Of a stretch of DNA of 11,464 bases, positions 1-8,721 are shown in pieces; position 1 is the first letter of the stretch; each line of letters opens with the position of its first letter. The position numbers and the translations under genes were made by a program. Source of the stretch: Conidiobolus incongruus B7586 (Eukaryota; Entomophthoromycota; Entomophthoromycetes; Entomophthorales; Conidiobolaceae); assembly GCA_000697335.1 (NCBI GenBank), contig JNEM01008856.1, forward strand, positions 1 through 11,464, written 5' to 3'. A model generated the notes under the pieces. It searched no databases. It saw nothing but the letters and a program-made list of their open reading frames with translations, and was not told the origin of the DNA.

Positions 1-2
1 CT

Positions 3-620
3 GCTGAACTCTTCCAATCTGTCATTTTCTTATTTGCCATGCATCCCTACGACGCCGGAGATCGTGTTGTTGTTGATAAAGAAATAATGAATGTCAACAG
101 GATTGGCCTTCTTGGAACAGAATTCACCCACTCCAACGGACAGATCATCTACATTCCTCATGCCACTTTGAGAACCAAATACATCTACAATATGAGAAGA
201 TCGTTGAACCAGGCCGAACAAATTGACTTTGAGATGTCCTTCGATACTCCCATTGAAAAGATTGATGCTCTCAGAGAGAAGATCAATCACTATCTCAAGC
301 ATGAAGAATCTCGCGATTTCTTCCCTGAGCCTACCATTGCTCTTGCAGGCATCTCCAATGCCAACCTTATGAAGTGGTTCGTGTGGCTGGAACACAAGTC
401 CAACTGGCAAGAGGGTGGTAAGAGATGGATCCGAACCACTCGTTTCATCCTAGCGCTCCGAAGATTCTTCCATGAGTTGGGTATTACCTACAAATTACCT
501 CCTCAGCCTGTCGAATATACCTATCACGACAATGCTTCATCTGCTACATTTACCCAATATAATCCACCCCAATCCATGCCAGCTCACCTTGGAGTCTTAC
601 CACACTCCCAGCAAGATTAA
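3..620 (+). CDS. MscS-like mechanosensitive ion channel, C-terminal part (5' end outside window)
   Basis: This is the last 205 codons of a fungal MscS-family channel, ending at TAA 618-620. The frame is open from base 3, so the ATG at 39 is internal (Met of FLFAMHPYDAGDR), not the start. Visible parts: the end of the pore-lining helix (ELFQSVIFLFAMHPYDAGDR), then the MscS beta domain (NRIGLLGTEFTHSNGQIIYI, ATLRTKYIYNMRRS), then an alpha/beta domain to about residue 165 of the visible part. A polar tail of about 35 residues rich in Pro, Gln and Ser follows, probably disordered. The HPYD.GDRV and NG..IYIP motifs are typical of the fungal Msy1/Msy2 type, which in fission yeast acts in ER membranes in hypo-osmotic Ca2+ control. 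Those proteins carry an EF-hand before the channel domain; here that part lies outside the window, so it cannot be checked. No intron is visible in this stretch. Confidence 0.9.
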   Translation, partial: AELFQSVIFLFAMHPYDAGDRVVVDKEIMNVNRIGLLGTEFTHSNGQIIYIPHATLRTKYIYNMRRSLNQAEQIDFEMSFDTPIEKIDALREKINHYLKHEESRDFFPEPTIALAGISNANLMKWFVWLEHKSNWQEGGKRWIRTTRFILALRRFFHELGITYKLPPQPVEYTYHDNASSATFTQYNPPQSMPAHLGVLPHSQQD

Positions 621-852
621 ATTGGACCAAATCAGAAATCCTCATCATCATGATATCATCTCAAAGGAAAATTTTCCCCAAAATGTTTAGTTCGGATTGA
701 ATCATTTAATTCTCAAAAAATAATTGTATAATTTAATTCATTTTAATTTTTTATTTCAAACAATAAAAACACCTAAAAATTATAAAATTATAATATTAAT
801 ATCCCTTCTATTTTACTAATTTTAATTTACAATAAACATTTACCGAAGATTA

Positions 853-876
853 TAACTAAATAACTAAATAACTAAA
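853..876. repeat. Three tandem copies of an 8-bp unit, TAACTAAA
   Basis: Three exact, head-to-tail copies of TAACTAAA lie at 853-860, 861-868 and 869-876. It is a microsatellite-scale repeat in the spacer; no function is evident. Confidence 0.85.
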
Positions 877-2224
877 GAGATAATGATTATAGTAAATTAA
901 TTAGTGGAAAGGATATGATTTCATTGCATCAAAATAAAAAGAAAAAAACAGATGATTACTTATAAATAGAATCATTCTCATTTTTAGCAATCTAAAACAA
1001 ACTAATATCAATATCTATTTCAATTGTATCATAATACATTTTTATATATTATATACATCAAATTATATAATGAATCGGAGATATTATAGAAATGATGTAT
1101 TTAATTTTAACAAATAGAATAATTGGCAATATATATTTTAATTTTTCAAAGAAAGGGAAAATTACATATATAATTAAAAAGTATACAATAATAGAATTTT
1201 ATTAAATATATTTAACATATTATAAATACTCAATATAAATTTAGCACTATCTACGATTCAATTTATTCATAATCTTGGCACCATCCATTATTAATAACTT
1301 CGTTTATTTCAAAAAAATTATTTTATTATATTATTATTTCTATTTTATTTTAAATAAATATAATTTTTTTTCTTTATAAAAAATTTCAAAAATTACATTA
1401 GTCATTACAATTAGGAATTTGATATTTGATATTTTGAAAATAATTTCAAAAAAAATTTTTTTTTCTTTTAAAATTATTAATTATTAAAACAAACCCATTT
1501 AGACTATTATCTCCTGATAATATCATTCATTATTCATTACTTCTAAGTGTTCAAGCTCTTTAATATTTATAAGTTTTAGAAATATTTAGATTATTATTGG
1601 TAAGGAATAATCATTATTTATAATTATAATTTATATAGTAAAGTAGAATGTATATATTACAATTGATTAAGAATAGAAAAAAATATATGAAACATAAATT
1701 TAGACACTGTTTACAAGGTATTAATTCTAATACTATTCAAACATAATTATCAGATTATACTATTAGTTCCTTAAATATAAATTGGACAATATTACTGTCC
1801 ATTTATCGTGATTCAATCCCTTACAAATCCAATACAGCTTATAAAATTAATAATATATTGTATCTAATTATTACACAAATTTCTCTTCAAAAAATATCAT
1901 AAACCTTAACAATGTAAAATCAGTTTATTATATTATAATCAAATTATTACAATTTAGTTCTCTCAAATCATAAATATTGTATAATATCCTATATTTTTTT
2001 GTATATAATTGAAATCAATGATCAGTAAAAACTCGATCAAAAGTTTATAATTAAATTTCTTAATTTGGTAATTAATAGACAAATTTTATGAATCCAATAT
2101 TCATTGAAATTATTAACAAAATTTAGAAATTTAATTATTCCCATAAATTTTAACTTAATTAAATATAATAAAATTATGACAGTTTAAAATAAATTGCTAA
2201 ACAACAATTACTAAGTCCTCTTAA

Positions 2225-2244
2225 TAAATAAATAAATAAATAAA
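2225..2244. repeat. (TAAA)5 microsatellite directly upstream of the CWC25 start codon
   Basis: Five exact TAAA units end six bases before the CWC25 ATG at 2250. The tract would lie in the 5' leader or core promoter. It gives an A-rich context up to the start codon (A at -3), favourable for fungal initiation, and its copy number may vary between strains. Confidence 0.8.
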
Positions 2245-2249
2245 TTAAA

Positions 2250-3565
2250 ATGGGAGGAGGAGATCTTGTAAGTCTAATTAATATAAACCAAATTAACGAA
2301 TTATTAATTTTGATAATTTATTCATTAGAATTTCAAAAAATCTTGGCATCCCGCCACATTTAAAAATCAAGAAAGGGTATGGAAAGCTGAGCAGCAAGCA
2401 TTGGAGGAGCAGAAGAAAGCCGAACAACTTAGGAGGGAGATTGAGGAGGAGAGGCAGAGGGAAGAGTTGCAAAATCTTCAGGTTCAGGCTGGCAAAAGGT
2501 AATTATTATTGAATAACGTTAATTTTTTAATATTTACACTTTTGAAATTTAGAAAGGTAAGTAACAAAATGGATTGGATGTACGGTATGGGACCGGAATC
2601 GTCAACCGCAATAACTGAAGAGAAGGAGCAATATTTATTGGGCAAACGCAAAGTTGACAAATTACTAGAGTCTAAGGTAGAGGAGAAGCCGTCATTGAGT
2701 AGCGGACAAATTATCAAAGACGACAAAGTGGGTACTGATTTGGACAATTTGGCCAAATTCAGAGAGGATCCTTTGACTGCAATTTTGATGAAAGAAAAGT
2801 GCATTCTCGAGAAAATGCTCAAAAATCCTCTCAAGGTTAAAGCTATTGAAAAGTCAAAGGATGGTAAAAAGCATAAGAAGGAGAAGAAAGAGAAGAAAGA
2901 AAAAAAAGAAAAGAGGGACAAGAATCATAGAGACGATGGTTATAATCATAGAGATAGACGTTCAGATAGAGAATACGACAGAAATGGAGATAGAAATAGA
3001 GATTCTGATCATCATAGAAGGAGCGGAGGTCACGATTCCCGCGACTATAGCTCCAGATCGCATAGACGCTCTAGTAGATCACATTCTCCTCGAGAAAGTG
3101 GCCATCACAGTCCCAGATCCAGCTACCGTTACCGCGAATCTGAATCAGATAGTCGTCACAGATCAGATCGCTATTATAGGGATTCGAAATACGATCGTCG
3201 AGACAACCATCGTCGCGATTACACCTCTCGCCACAAGGAACGATCCAGATCTCACGACCGAGACTTACCCCAAGCCGATCCTAAACGCGACGAATATGAA
3301 AGAGAAGAAAGAGAGAGAAAGTTAAGAGCCATGATGCAAAATGCGGACGAAATGGACATTGAGCGCAAAGCGAGATTAATTAAAATCGACAAGATGGAGA
3401 AAGATGAAGCTGAGCAAGTTCTTCAGACTCAAATCAAAGATGCTAGAGATGGCTATAATGCTTCTTTTATCAAGTAACTTTAATATTTTATTGTATTTTA
3501 TTATTTTTACTAACCTATTTCTAACTAGTGAAATGCATCACAATCATTATTTCTCCAGAAGGTAA
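2250..3565 (+). CDS. CWC25: Pre-mRNA-splicing factor Cwc25 (four exons, 381 aa as modelled)
   Basis: Spliceosome protein that joins after Prp2 action and promotes the first catalytic step at the branch point. Exons: 2250-2267, 2329-2498, 2553-3473, 3529-3565. The short first exon encodes MGGGDL, the hallmark Cwc25 N-terminus. Exon 2 encodes the CIR_N-type domain (NFKKSWHPATFKNQERVWKA, then a charged helix rich in Glu, Arg and Gln to residue 62). Exon 3 begins with the conserved DWMYG (residues 70-74), then EQYLLGKR, KFREDPL and KNPLKVKAIEK, all Cwc25 landmarks. A lysine tract (about 169-188) and an Arg/Asp/Ser/His-rich RS-like region (about 189-300) follow, then a charged helix and a tail ending FINEMHHNHYFSRR. 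The first two introns are certain from protein continuity. The last rests on a TACTAAC branch point and a family-like tail; without splicing there the protein ends at 3477 as ...ASFIK. A further intron from 3561 with acceptor near 3649 is conceivable but gives an unfamiliar tail. Confidence 0.9.
2268..2328 (+). other. CWC25 intron 1 (61 bp, phase 0)
   Basis: It starts with the consensus donor GTAAGT directly after the codons for MGGGDL and ends TTCATTAG. Removing it joins MGGGDL to NFKKSW, exactly the conserved Cwc25 N-terminus. Its length is not a multiple of three, and reading through it shifts the frame and soon meets a stop. Confidence 0.93.
2499..2552 (+). other. CWC25 intron 2 (54 bp, phase 2)
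   Basis: Donor GTAATT, acceptor AATTTAG. Splicing gives ...QAGKRKVSNKMDWMYG, matching the family's link between the N-terminal helix and the DWMY motif. If retained, the next codon is TAA (AGG TAA). A second GTAAGT lies four bases after the acceptor, discussed as a finding. Confidence 0.92.
3474..3528 (+). other. CWC25 intron 3 (55 bp, phase 2), probable
   Basis: Donor GTAACT overlaps the codon of a read-through stop (AAG TAA). A perfect TACTAAC lies at 3508-3514 and the acceptor CTAACTAG ends at 3528. Splicing replaces the abrupt ending ...FIK with FINEMHHNHYFSRR, which resembles the F[IL].[ED]M....Y segment found near the C-terminus of Cwc25 proteins as I remember them. Confidence 0.75.
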
Positions 3566-4006
3566 ATGCTAAAGTTAACATCTTAAATTTTGAAAATTTT
3601 TCAAGTTACAAAAATATGCTATTAAACTTTTAAGAAATCGTTTCTCAGGTTTTTTCAACATCCGGAAATTTTGCACCCATCTACAACTTATTATTTTATT
3701 GCTGTATTAATATAACATTAAATGCCATTTATAACTCAAATTGTGTAAAATAGTACATTTGTCATTTGTAATAAATATCATAGCTAGTGTATAATCTTAA
3801 ATATTTTTATGAAATTGATAATGTTTAAATATAATTTATAATTTAAATTTAATCATATTGAATATTTAAACTAAAACTAAAGCTTGCTTCATATAATACT
3901 TAAAGTTAATTTTAAAAATTGTAGAAAATATTAAATAAAGTTTAAAAACGTATTTTCAATGATTAAGCAGGTATATAAATAAGAAAATTCATATAATAAA
4001 AATTAT

Positions 4007-4028
4007 AATCAATATATATATATTGATT
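4007..4028. repeat. Perfect 22-bp palindrome in AT-rich spacer
   Basis: The 11-mer AATCAATATAT is followed at once by its exact reverse complement. Such runs of alternating A and T can extrude as a cruciform, but chance palindromes are common at this composition and there is no G/C-rich stem or defined loop to argue for a terminator. Confidence 0.8.
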
Positions 4029-4404
4029 AAATTAATTATAATTAAATTGATTCTAAAATTTAATAACTTTCTGAATTTTATATAATTATAAAAATTAAAA
4101 ATTTTATTAATAAAATCTTATTTTATTATTATTATTATTATTTTAATATTGATTATCTTTTATAAGTTTTGATATTAATATTAATATATTTATATTATTT
4201 TAAATTTTAATAATAATTATTTAATTTAATAATATTTCTTTTTTTAATTTTTGGTTTATAATCTATAAATAATTTGATTGAATATTAAAATCAATTTAAC
4301 ATATAATAGTTTAATTTTAATTTATAATACTTGATCAAGTATTGTATTTCAAAAATATATCTGTTTTGATTTAGTAGTTAAGTTAATATTATTTTTTATT
4401 TCAG

Positions 4405-4543
4405 AGCAGTTGTGTCATTCTATAATGAAATGATATTCTTTGTTCTCTTTGTTAGATCCAAGCCAAAGCCTATATCAATCACATAATAAACTAGTAAATC
4501 TCCAAGAGTGACAGATTAGATATCCTGGTACAATATCTCAACA
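4405..4543 (+). other. Candidate unannotated exon or non-coding RNA segment with splice-like borders
   Basis: A stretch of about 139 bases of clearly higher sequence complexity than its surroundings. On the + strand a pyrimidine-rich acceptor (TTTTTTATTTCAG) ends at 4404, a second (TTCTCTTTGTTAG) ends at 4455, and a perfect donor GTAAGT begins at 4544. One frame stays open from 4406 to about 4483 (AVVSFYNEMIFF...) but I recognise no family. It could be an exon of a spliced non-coding RNA, a transcript extending from CWC25, the decayed remnant of a gene, or chance. Confidence 0.25.
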
Positions 4544-4623
4544 GTAAGTCAACTTCAAGACATACAGTCCTGAAATATTAAAGGCAGGGTTAATAAAATA
4601 TTTACTAAATTGTATTAATAGTA

Positions 4624-4770
4624 ATTGTCTAAAAATGATCATTATTGACAGAACATATTACAAATCATAATATTAGGATTGGAATTATAGATTTATTTAA
4701 GTTTTGATCATTCATTTGAATTTGAAAAAAGTATTCAAAAGATTAACTTTACCTATTGTCTAAAATGATC
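4624..4770. repeat. Pair of short direct repeats (about 16-17 bp)
   Basis: ATTGTCTAAAAATGATC at 4624-4640 recurs at 4755-4770 with one A fewer. The copies start 131 bases apart in the 3' flank of the Sec7-protein gene. Chance or a small local duplication are both possible. Confidence 0.5.
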
Positions 4771-4999
4771 TTAATAAAGTAATCATCATTATAAGCTCAT
4801 AGTGAAAATACATTCATTGAATATAACTAAAATTTTGTTATTTTTCAAATAATATGTTTTTTATTTAAATTGTATATTTTTTTGTTAAAAAGTGATACAT
4901 TTTATATAAATGGAATTTTGATTGTCTGCTAATTGGATTAATTTAATTGTAAAGATCAGGCTTTTTGTGTCAAGATTCCAGAATAATGGACAAAAATGC

Positions 5000-7900
5000 T
5001 TAGAAGTAGTTGCCACTGGCCAATCGCACAATGTGCTGGCCGGTTTGTGGGTGTCGGAAGCTAGGTGCCCAGTGGTTGAAGATTTTGGTGCATTTCAGTT
5101 GGTATTGTTCCTGGGTCAAGTCGTCGTCCTCTTCGTCGAGTGCTTCCTGGTACAGGTCGATCGTGTTTTCGATGGTTTCCGTCCACTCATCAAGAATTTG
5201 GGGATTGGGGAAGCTGAACATATATCGCTTATTGGGGATTGGCGGTTGATTGGGTGTGATGGGTGCTGAATTGTGAGGAGGAACGATTATGTGGTCCCGA
5301 TCAGTGAGTTTGGCATAGGGCGCCACTTGTGTTGGCATAGGAAATGGGGGACTTTGGAAACTAATCTGACATGTGTATTTCATGAAAGTGTGCTCGATAT
5401 TGAATGCTTTACTGGGTAAAAATTGGTAATCAGCACTATGGTGACCAAGTTTAATGAACATGATATGACGTCTCCCAACTGCAGTACCAGTTACACGGAA
5501 AGTCTGAGTGTGTGAGCCAGTGAAGTCAAGAATGGGAGGATGAAAAGTCAGTCCAATACCATGTAGTAAAATTCGGAAGTGTGGGTCAGGTTTGGGAATT
5601 TGGATCCACATTGGCTCTGAAAGCTCATTAATGATCAATTTGATATCTGAAGGGCATCCAAAAGTAATTGGATGATACGGTATATCGGTAGCCAGCTCAA
5701 GAGGCTCATCAGAAATAGAGTCGAACAACTGGGAAAGATATGAGTGTGATAGTTTACCGTTAGTGTCAAAAGCTTTGACTTGACTGATAAATCCATCTAA
5801 AGAAGGAGTTGAATCGCTAGTTTGAATTTCAGCACTTAAACTCATTAACACAGTAATTAAATTCTGAGTTAATTCGAGATCAAAATTGATGAATTCTTCA
5901 TTTGCAGTATACCAAGCAACGGAGAAGTGATCCAATATTTGATCAGCGGGCTGAGCCTCTCCAGGAAGACGTAAGGACATGAACAATGCTCGTAAAGAGT
6001 GATCAATGCTAAGATTTGTCCAACTGAATCGATCCATGAATGCTCTTGCCAAATTACCATTCCGAGTATCGCCCAAAAATCTTCCCAATTGACGTCTATT
6101 TAACTCAGGTGTATTAAATAAAAATTTGGCAATGCTAGAAGGATCAGATCTGAGTGCACCTCTGGAAACCATATAATCTAAAGCTTTGAAAGGGTCAATT
6201 TCGAATCGCCTCACTGCACTAGCCATGATAGGATGGAGCTTGGCTGGTTCAGGATCAGCAGTAGGCGATGGGGGTGGCTTGAAATCTGCACTACTCTTCA
6301 CACCTCTATTAATGACCGATGTGATAGCTTCAACCCAAATAATTTTCTTAATCTCGTATTCGGAATCCAAATCCGAAAATTCAGGTGCTTCGAGAGGTTT
6401 TGTAACAACTAAAATATGATCAAATAAAAATAAATACCTATCTTTTGTCATGACGCTGTTTAGAATTTGGCTGGCAGGCCCTTGATAAACTAATTTATGT
6501 TCATCTAAATCGGGACGTAGCTCTGCGGGATGCAAACTGGAAGCAGAGGAAAATCTTTGGACTTTGGTTTGAACAAACGAGTTTTTGATAACTTGGTTGG
6601 TAAGTGGCTTAATACTCTTCAAGCTGCGCTCCAATAAACTTAGCTCCGACTCCAATTTGAGTTCTTCTGCTTGGTTGAGATCTTTTTGTTGATTGGGGGA
6701 AAATGACATATCCATAATGATAGGACTCGTTTCAGGAACGTTGGGCAGAGCGGAATTAGCTGCATCATCCTGATTTTTGAAGCCTCTATCGTTTTGTTGT
6801 TGTGTATTAGGTGATATACTATCGATGTTCACAACAGTAGGCTTGGCATATTTCTGCTTTTGTGCTTGGTCGAGATCTATAATATGGGTACCAGTGTTAG
6901 ACAAAGGTTCTTTGGGGTTGTTAATATGATCTGTCATAACGGAAGCCAATGAACGGTCTTCTAACACATCATCATTTTTAAATCTATAGGGGGATGAGGG
7001 TGGTGAATCGACATTCTTCTCATTTTCAGAAAAGAATTCATGTGAAACAATAGGTCTCAAGTTCGATTTGCCCTTCAAAGTAGAAGTTTTAATTGAAAAG
7101 TAATCCGCTTTTGCTTGATTATCCATAGTGACATGGGGAGTAGTAACCGAAGGAAAATCACCTCTAGTTGGAGTAGTTTCGCCAGATTGCTGAATTACCA
7201 GAGGTTTCATTTTGAGTGGCTCATTCTGAATCACAACCTTTTGTGGTGAATTGCCTTGATTATCATCCTTATTGTAATTCACATTCATTTGAACCTTAAA
7301 ATTGCTTGCTGAAGACTTGGATCTAGATAGTGAAAAGTTATCAAATAGATTTTTGAAAGATTTTAGAATGTCTCCTTTTTCATTATTATTCCTCTTAGCG
7401 GTTGTAGCTGAACGGGATAGCATTGTAGGACTTCCAGTAGGAGTTCGGGGTGCGACTGCATTAGTTTTAGATCTCGTATGTTTGCTGTTTGACTGCTCTT
7501 CAGGGGGAGTATTTTGGACAGCAGTGTTGCTTGGAAAAGAATCTGAAGATGGTGATAAAAGCCTGTTCATCCATTTCATTGATCTTTTAGGTGTTAAGGT
7601 TTTTTCTTTTATAGTAGATGTGATAACCGATTCATTCATTTTGCTTGGAAATGTGGGTCTGGCTGGAGTCACTTGATCTGGAATAGCAGCTGGTGAGCTT
7701 TTATCGACCCTATGCGACTTAGATCTTTGGAGAGTAGCTGCTTCCATACGGCTCTGGAGAAGAAGCTGGGCTGGGGTCGTTGTTTCTTGATGAAGTGGGG
7801 ATGGAGATATGGGATGTAGTTTTGAAAGATCACTCGCATTTTTATGGCTAAAATAATCGTTAGATGTTGCAAGCGCATTAAAGGATTTAGATCTTCGAAC

Positions 7901-8721
7901 TAATTTTTTCCTATTCTCTTTATAAATGGACTGGTGTGCCAACGGTGATAATGGCTTAATCTCAAACTTTGCAAGGTGAGGTGATGCTGAAGTAGGACTA
8001 CGTACAAGTGTAACAGGAGGTCTAGAAGCGGAAGATGAGGCAAAGTTCAAAGGTTCTGGTCGAAGGGATGGTTTTGGGAGCTGGTTATGTGAAAACTGAC
8101 TGGCTAAATAGCCTAAGGGATCAGTTGCAACTATGGGAGCTGGGATGGTTGAATTTTGGTTAAAGTTATTTCTGTCTTCTTCATTCTGGTCAACTGATAC
8201 AGGGGCTGTTTGTTGAATATTAGCTTGATCTATATTTGTTGCTTTTTGCTTAGAAAGTTGAGATTCTTGATTTGACTGTGAATCTTGAATATCTTTGTCG
8301 GAGTTTTGGGAACTATTATTTTCCATTTTATCATATGAATCTAAACCTTGATTAAAATAAAGTTGAACAAACTCGAAATTGATATACCTGAGCTAGTTCT
8401 ATTTTCCTTATTATCTTCGTTAAAATTAAAATTTTTAGATTTTGAACTCATTGGAGGACTGAAAACATTATAAAAATTTAATTGATCTTGACTCAAGTGA
8501 AATTGTTGATTAGAGTGATATACAGGTTGGTCGATAGGTTGGTCATAATTTTCAGGACGTGAATTTACATTAAAATTCATGTTGAATGAACGGGATCGAC
8601 GTATATTTCGTTGTCTTGGACTTATTTCATTCCCTGTAATGTCTTTTTTAAGTCTAGCTGAAGTTGCAGCTCTTAAAAGAGTTACTGCTGTAACTCTCGT
8701 TTCTGAAGTATCATTCGACAT
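5000..8721 (-). CDS. Sec7-domain ARF guanine-nucleotide exchange factor with PH-like regions (two exons, 1,224 aa)
   Basis: Exon 1 is 8721-8388, exon 2 8340-5000; splicing joins ...ENRTSS to DSYDKMENN in frame. Residues 1 to about 700 look disordered: rich in Ser, Pro, Asn and Gln, with many SP/TP sites and repeated RxxS/RSxS motifs. A PH-like segment follows (about 723-795; KLVYQGPASQIL, RYLFLFDHILVVTKP), then the Sec7 domain (about 821-969; ALDYMVSRGAL, LNRRQLGRFLGD, AFMDRFSW, LRLPGEAQ). Glu906 in GEAQ is the expected glutamic finger that expels GDP from ARF. The second Sec7 signature, normally like LNTDLHNP, reads LSAEIQTS. A beta-rich region (about 999-1115) and a segment like a PH C-terminal strand plus helix (KRYMFSFPNPQILDEWTETI, about 1150-1170) follow, then an acidic stretch and a short tail. 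Family knowledge places such proteins (Syt1/IQSEC-like) in ARF activation at Golgi, endosome or plasma membrane; the exact orthologue is unknown to me. An upstream 5' exon cannot be excluded. Confidence 0.88.
8341..8387 (-). other. Intron of the Sec7-protein gene (47 bp, phase 1)
   Basis: On the - strand it starts GTATATC at 8387 and ends GGTTTAG at 8341. Splicing completes a GAT codon and fuses the 111-codon upstream frame to the long downstream frame. Both sides share the same style of Ser/Asn-rich sequence with RRSxSFN motifs (RRSRSFN upstream, RRSKSFN downstream), which supports one protein. Retention would end translation at the acceptor's TAG. Confidence 0.85.

Larger units (their letters stand above)
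621..2249. other. AT-rich intergenic spacer between the MscS-like gene and CWC25
   Basis: About 1.6 kb of very AT-rich DNA with no reading frame of coding quality on either strand and no tRNA-like structure that I can find. The first part should hold the 3' UTR of the MscS-like gene; an AATAAA at 762-767, 142 bases past the stop, is a possible poly(A) signal but weak evidence in such DNA. The distal part must contain the CWC25 promoter; no clear TATA or CCAAT element can be singled out. CpA and TpG are present at ordinary levels by eye, unlike the transposon at the end of the window. Confidence 0.6.
3566..4999. other. AT-rich spacer between convergent CWC25 and Sec7-protein genes
   Basis: About 1.4 kb holding the 3' ends of two convergent genes. 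Possible poly(A) signals are AATAAA at 3770-3775 for CWC25 (about 205 bases past the stop) and, on the - strand, AATAAA at 4860-4865 for the Sec7 gene (about 135 bases past its stop); both are weak calls in AT-rich DNA. A less AT-rich patch at about 3635-3690 is probably CWC25 3' UTR. A second at 4405-4543 is listed separately. I see no complete protein-coding gene. Confidence 0.55.

Noticed and set aside
30-410. A 126-codon frame on the - strand over the MscS-like gene
   Set aside because: It is antisense to a well-supported MscS beta domain, with no independent support.
2484-3325. Open frames overlapping CWC25 in other frames, including one on the - strand
   Set aside because: They are by-products of the purine-rich lysine tract and the repetitive Arg/Asp/Ser codons of Cwc25; only the Cwc25 frame matches a family.
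3561-3720. An additional CWC25 intron from GTAAAT near 3561 to TTTCTCAG at 3649
   Set aside because: The splice signals are passable, but the resulting tail (RFFQHPEILHPSTT...) does not resemble Cwc25, and the stop at 3563-3565 gives a more natural end.
4007-4028. The 22-bp palindrome as a terminator or origin element
   Set aside because: It is alternating A/T with no G/C stem and no associated repeats, so chance is sufficient.
4922-7676. Open frames on the + strand opposite the Sec7-protein gene
   Set aside because: They are complementary shadows of a long frame with clear Sec7 domain matches and show no recognisable domains.
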